The notes beneath the pieces were generated by a model. That model was not told the origin of the DNA. It did no database searches and worked only from the letters and a program-made list of their open reading frames with translations. From Pontederia crassipes (lineage: Eukaryota > Streptophyta > Magnoliopsida > Commelinales > Pontederiaceae), in the NCBI GenBank assembly GCA_030549335.1, contig CM060193.1, forward strand, positions 62,029,146 through 62,093,145: DNA of 64,000 bases, written 5' to 3'. The translations under genes and the position numbers were made by a program. Below, in pieces: positions 59,587-64,000 of the stretch (positions within the stretch are counted from its first letter, which is position 1; every line of letters begins with the position of its first letter).

Positions 59587-60339
59587 CTACAAGAAGATAA
59601 GCACATTGATATATATGGGCAAAGTTCTCCCCATGCATGCTTGTGTTCGTTGTTTAACATGCATGGTTGTGACATGCCTACGTACGTAGTGGAGCCGCCG
59701 TGTTTTAATTATAGTCTTCAAGCTCCTTGGCAGCCTCTGTATGCAATTCTTCCACGTTGAATACTATATCGATATATTATATAACATTGGATGGACAATT
59801 AGTTTAATCATTTCGAGATAATTAATCATCGATGTTTTTTTAACGTGGTGTATGATTGCGTGTAATGAAATAAAAAACCCTCGTGTTATTCATTATTCAC
59901 CTATTTGAGTTCCTCGCATACGATCAATTAATTGTCTGCATTAAGGTCATGGCAGTGTAAGCAATACTACATGTTTTGGATATATTAGCTAGAGGAATTG
60001 GAAATGAATTCAGACGTTACGAATTCGAATATCAACCACCTAATTATCAGAGTAATTTTCACGAGATCTTTAAATTGTTTTCACCCCATTTTAATCCATC
60101 AATTGTAAGTTATAAGAAATTAATTGTTTAACTTATAATTAAGTTATAACAAAATAATGTATTAATTACTTAGCTGATATAATGTGATTCGTTAATAAGG
60201 CACGCAAAACAAAAAAAAACCTTTTGTTTAAGGTAAGTACATGATATAATAATATGCAATCCCCTCATTCCGTTAATGTGATCACTATCTAGCACTATGT
60301 GCGAGATATTAATTACTGAAAAATAATCAATAGTTTCAG
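58501..60339. other. DMP unit D3, left part; no gene
   Basis: This matches D1 16800-18360 and D2 21700-30480 in order. It includes a small triplication of CTTTTGAATCTGGTGCTAAC-type units at about 58920-58975 and a (TA)n run at 59552-59585. Open frames here are not conserved in D1 or D2. Confidence 0.65.
58648..58801 (+). mobile_element. Candidate SINE
   Basis: A 150-bp block absent from D1 and D2. It begins TTAACGCAATGGTAGCGG, close to a Pol III A box (TRGCNNANNGG), and ends in a run of eleven A. No clear B box or target duplication is visible, so this is tentative. Confidence 0.35.
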
Positions 60340-63291
60340 TGTAACTTAAAAAAAATTGAAATCAGAACCACGAACAACTATGAGAGATTTATCCATAGCC
60401 CCATCGAATCAGGAATTCAGAAGATTAGATGGCTTCCACAAAATTATGGGATTAAATCTTATCACATTTATTATAATAGATTTAACCATGAGAGAGGGGA
60501 TTAATGGATAAAACAAACCAAACATTACCCTTTCTTCCCTCAAACTCTCTGAGAAAGATGCAAAATTCCAAGAAGTATAGAATAAACTGAAAGAAGAGAC
60601 GTTTCTCGCTCGGCGCCGCACTATGCTCCGCTTCAACAAATGAGAGTTTTCGGTGGAAAGAACTCCTGGCTTCAGTTTGGAGGCTTCATAAGTATGCAAT
60701 TGGATCGTGAAACCTACTCTTCTAAAAAAAAGTAATAGAGTGATCTTTTGATAGTCTCAATTCTATCACGAACCCCCTCTTCCCTCTACCTGTTCATCCA
60801 AAGTTTACGTTCATTAGAAACCTCACCCTCTGCCACCTCTGGTAAGGGCGACCAAATATTGAGTTTCTCTTCATACATTATTGCATTTCCACGAAATATT
60901 CCTCACGACCCTTTCGCATCTCTGATTGGTCTGCAGGCGACGGACACCTGGGGGAGGAAGCTGCTGGTGGAAACTTGAAATCACCTTGCATGATTTTGAA
61001 TAGATCGAACCTATTGCTATGCTATGATTACGTCAAGAAAGAATATGAAAAAGTTCCATGGCCCCTGTTTGTCCTCTAATTTGTTCCTGGTTTGCATAGA
61101 ATTAGGGATTGATACTCGTAGGAATTGGTTGTTGTTTTATTTGGAATTGCTGTGATTGTTTGCGAAGATGTAGTGATTATTCTAGGATGAAATTCTGTAA
61201 TGATTTAGATGATTTTCGTGTGAAATCGGCCTAGAACCCTCACTGTCACGGCCATGCCACACTTATGGTATGCCCGTGTCGTCGCTCGATCAAATGCAAG
61301 TAAAAAATCGGTCGAGCCCAGTCGACCGAGCTCCCATGCCGTCACGGCAGTGTCTCCCCTTCAGCACGTCTTTGCCGTGACCAGTCACGGCCGTGCCACC
61401 CTTCTGGCACGTCCGTGCATCCCCTTTTGCATATCACCTTCCCAAAATGCTCGTGCCATCTTATGGCACCACCGTGTCATCCCCATCGGCACGGTTGTGC
61501 CACCAGGCAATCACGATCGTGCCAAGCTATAGAACAATCCCTTTTTACGTTCATCCTCTTTCTTTAATTTTAATCTGATCATTGCATGTTTGCCTTATGA
61601 TTAAACATGATTATGACTGATTTTAATGCCATATCCTCACTGAGATCTATACTTGATGAAGATATGAAGTCTTCTACTGAATTACTCTTCCACTGATCTT
61701 TTTGGCCTCCATTGTATGAAGAATAAGAATAACAAATTTTTAAAGTGATTAATAAGTTAAGATGGAAGATAAATAATGGATTGTCAGTCTAAGCCAAATG
61801 CCTCAAAATAAGGGTCGCTCCCTTGGGTCATGATTTGAACACTCATTGATAGTACAAGACAGTATCGTTTGTTTGGCATACCTCAAGAATTTATAAGTAC
61901 TTAAAGTCACCCTGATTTCTAAGTATGAATCAAGATTAAGAAGTATGAATAAGACAAGCAAGTATGAATGTCAAGTCAAGTACCGATATTTATATGTCAT
62001 GATTATCAAGCATGCTATGATTCTAAGTTTACTCAACATTATTTGATTTAATTGAATAGTGATATCTATTCATCTCTCTTATTATGCTTTATGATGCTCC
62101 CATGTTTTCATCTTCCGTTCAAGATAAGTACTCTACTCCACTTCTGATTTTTCTAAATATTTTCAGAACTGGTCCGGCGACCGGACCGAACTCATCATTG
62201 GGTCACGATTGGACCGGTCTGACCGGGTTCGACCGGATTGAACCAGATTTTATTAAAATAATATTATTTATAATAATTATAAAGATATAGTATAAGTTAT
62301 ATGATATAGTATATGAATATTGTACTAATAACTTATTAAAAGCATTAAGAAATAATATAACATAATTTTTATTAATTAAAAGTTTTATAATGATAATATA
62401 AATAGATTATTAATAATTTAATATCTACTATTTAATGATGATAGAAGTTATATTAATAAATTTTATCTTGAATTATTCTTATTTCTTTTTTTGCTTAATA
62501 CTTTCCTTTTTAGTTCCTTTATTTTATGCCCTTTGATAAATTTCTATTCTAATATTATTCAATCTTAAATACTTACCTTTTTATTTCAATTCCTATTTAA
62601 TTGTATACACATGATACTCCCTCATCTTTAAGTTTTTTTATATTCCTTTCCTTTTTTTTCTCATTTAACTTTCCTATTTTTATATTTTTTTAATATTTTT
62701 TTTCAAAATCTGCATTGAACCAGGTTGAACTGGTTTAACCAGCCCGGTTCAATCGGTTTTGCCCAGTTCAATGCCAAAACATGTTTTAACACCAAATCGG
62801 ACTAGATTGGTCAGTTCGCGGTTGAACCGATTGAACTGGCTGGTCCGGTCCGATTTTAACAATATTTTTTTTCTACTCAAGTTATGCATTATATATTTTT
62901 GTGGTTCCTACTAGGTTGTAAAGCTTATGGGAGGATCATCTCTCCTATGTTTGATTTTTACAAGACCAACTCAGTGATGTTGTTGAATAGGTGTGCTGCG
63001 ATGAAGTTTTGGCGACAAGAAAGCACATGAACTACAGGACATGTTTAGTTCTTATTTTCCTTCCGCATTTATGAACTTATGATGTAAAATTATATAATAT
63101 CCCTTAGAAATGTTGTAGCCATTTTTCTATATTTCTACAGTTAATATCATTCTTTTCTTTAATTTTATTCTTTCTTCCATTGATGTGTCTCGATTCTTGA
63201 CTGAAATTTAGTCAATATGATAGGCAAAATCATAGCATCCGTAACGTCTCTAGGTTGATTTTTGTCACGTGACGTAAATCGAGACGTCACA
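60340..63291 (+). mobile_element. Solo LTR, same family as 47891-49885, TTCAG duplication
   Basis: It begins TGTAACTTAAAAAAAATTG and ends GACGTCACA. TTCAG flanks it at 60335-60339 and 63292-63296. It is 2952 bp, including a nested MITE of about 700 bp. Matching order with the other solo LTR: CCTTGCATGA block (60992 against about 49450), CTCCCTTGGGTCATG block (61818), GTGGTTCCT.CTAGG.TGTAAA block (62900), and GCGACAAGAAAGCACATGAA (63009). It interrupts unit D3. The 61240-61520 part carries CACGGCCGTG-type motifs. Confidence 0.88.
62150..62868. mobile_element. MULE-like AT-rich MITE nested in the solo LTR
   Basis: The reverse strand at the right end reads AATATTGTTAAAATCGGACC; the left end is a decayed mirror (AATATTTTCAGAACTGGTCC). 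Just inside are GGACCGGTC, GGTTCGACCGG, GGTTGAACTGG and CCCGGTTCAATCGG motifs; the middle is nearly all A and T. The flanking solo LTR of 47891-49885 lacks it. Confidence 0.6.
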
Positions 63292-63296
63292 TTCAG

Positions 63297-64000
63297 AATT
63301 TGAATCACCTTTTTTTTGTTTATAAGCTTACGCTTCCCATCTCTACATTTGCATATACGAGGACATGCTCACATTCACTAACCATAAGCTATTTGTATAC
63401 ATATCGTCTCACTCGGACATTTGTTACAATTTTTTGGATAAAGCAATTTAAATGACGTGACTCTTTGTGGTATACTTAAAAAAAAAACAGGAAATGGTAG
63501 GAGTCATATATAAATGTATTCCAAGAAAAATAAATGACTGAGTGTAATAGATATCCATGATAAACTTGAGACTTGAGAATCCCAAAATTATACATTTTTG
63601 TTCCAATCTTAAACACTTAATTGTCTATGGGTGGATGTTTCTTATCTCAGATGAGCTAATTAACTATGTAAAATAAATAAATGACTAAACAAGAACTAAT
63701 TTTACGTTTTTATTTTGACATTTTTTTCCTATAATTTATATATTTCAACTTTATCATTTGAGATACTTTTTTCAATAACAAAAACTGTTAAGATTTAAAT
63801 TTAGAACTTCTCGTCTATACTACGATATATACACTATGTTCCAAAACATTATACTCTAAAGGATAATATGGGTGTCCCCCCAAGTTATTTGGGGGGACTG
63901 TCCTCCCACGTTTTGTCAGTCGTCGGATGCGAGCGGACAAACCGGACCGGTCCGGAGTCATCAGACCGGTCTGATTCGTCCTCTCTTTCTCTCGTTCTCT
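63297..64000. other. DMP unit D3 continues; new insert at the right edge
   Basis: 63340-63860 matches D1 19050-19540 (shared GACATTTGTTACAATTTTTTG and AGGAGTCATATATAAATG). At about 63862 the match stops and new sequence begins, containing an 8-bp-stem hairpin of GTCCCCCC and GGGGGGAC (63874-63898) and GGACCGGTCCGG motifs. By analogy with D1 a DMP gene would follow beyond the window. Confidence 0.6.

Overview
This is nuclear DNA from a flowering plant. The evidence is AT-rich spacer DNA full of Ty1/copia and Ty3/gypsy LTR elements, plant-type MITEs, exons of a plant Shaker K+ channel, and plant-only DMP (DUF679) membrane-protein genes. I cannot name the species. Three intact host genes can be supported: a short SIN3-like PAH-repeat protein (13887-14486, +) and two DMP-family proteins (20273-21070 and 32182-32958, both -). 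A small unrecognised membrane-anchored protein gene (53746-54108, -) is plausible. Nearly everything else is mobile DNA or decayed gene copies.

Layout. 1-5351 is the 5' end of a minus-strand Athila-like gypsy element: gag running off the left edge, leader, tRNA-Asp PBS, and a complete 2.1-kb LTR. 5377-6360 holds decayed exons of an AKT/KAT-type K+ channel beside that LTR. 8423-10733 is a solo LTR with a 5-bp target duplication. From about 12.17 kb the window is an old segmental duplication. Copy A has a SIN3-like gene (13.9 kb) followed by two tandem DMP units (D1 about 16.8-21.6 kb, D2 about 21.7-33.0 kb). Copy B (45.2-64 kb) has a broken SIN3-like gene (47.7-50.3 kb), a DMP remnant (56.1 kb) and a third DMP unit (D3, 58.5 kb onward) whose DMP gene would lie beyond the right edge. 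D2 is swollen by a copia element (22928-27372), a solo LTR, an internal tandem duplication and MITEs. Between the copies, 33-45 kb holds spacer DNA, a gag-only copia-type element (39308-43911) nested in a gypsy-type LTR, and a long-TIR element with a G/C-rich repeat core (about 45.26-46.69 kb).

Comparing the copies gives empty sites, so several insertions have clear boundaries: a solo LTR in the SIN3-like copy B (CTTGA duplication), a CACTA-type MITE with a nested hAT-type MITE, a second solo LTR of the same family (60340-63291, TTCAG duplication), and a MULE-like MITE (12793-13315). I found no tRNA, rRNA or CRISPR. The window does not show a convincing new functional system. The most unusual signals are the duplicated SIN3-like/DMP block, the start-codon problem in the second DMP gene, and arrays of CpG-rich near-palindromes inside several unrelated LTRs.
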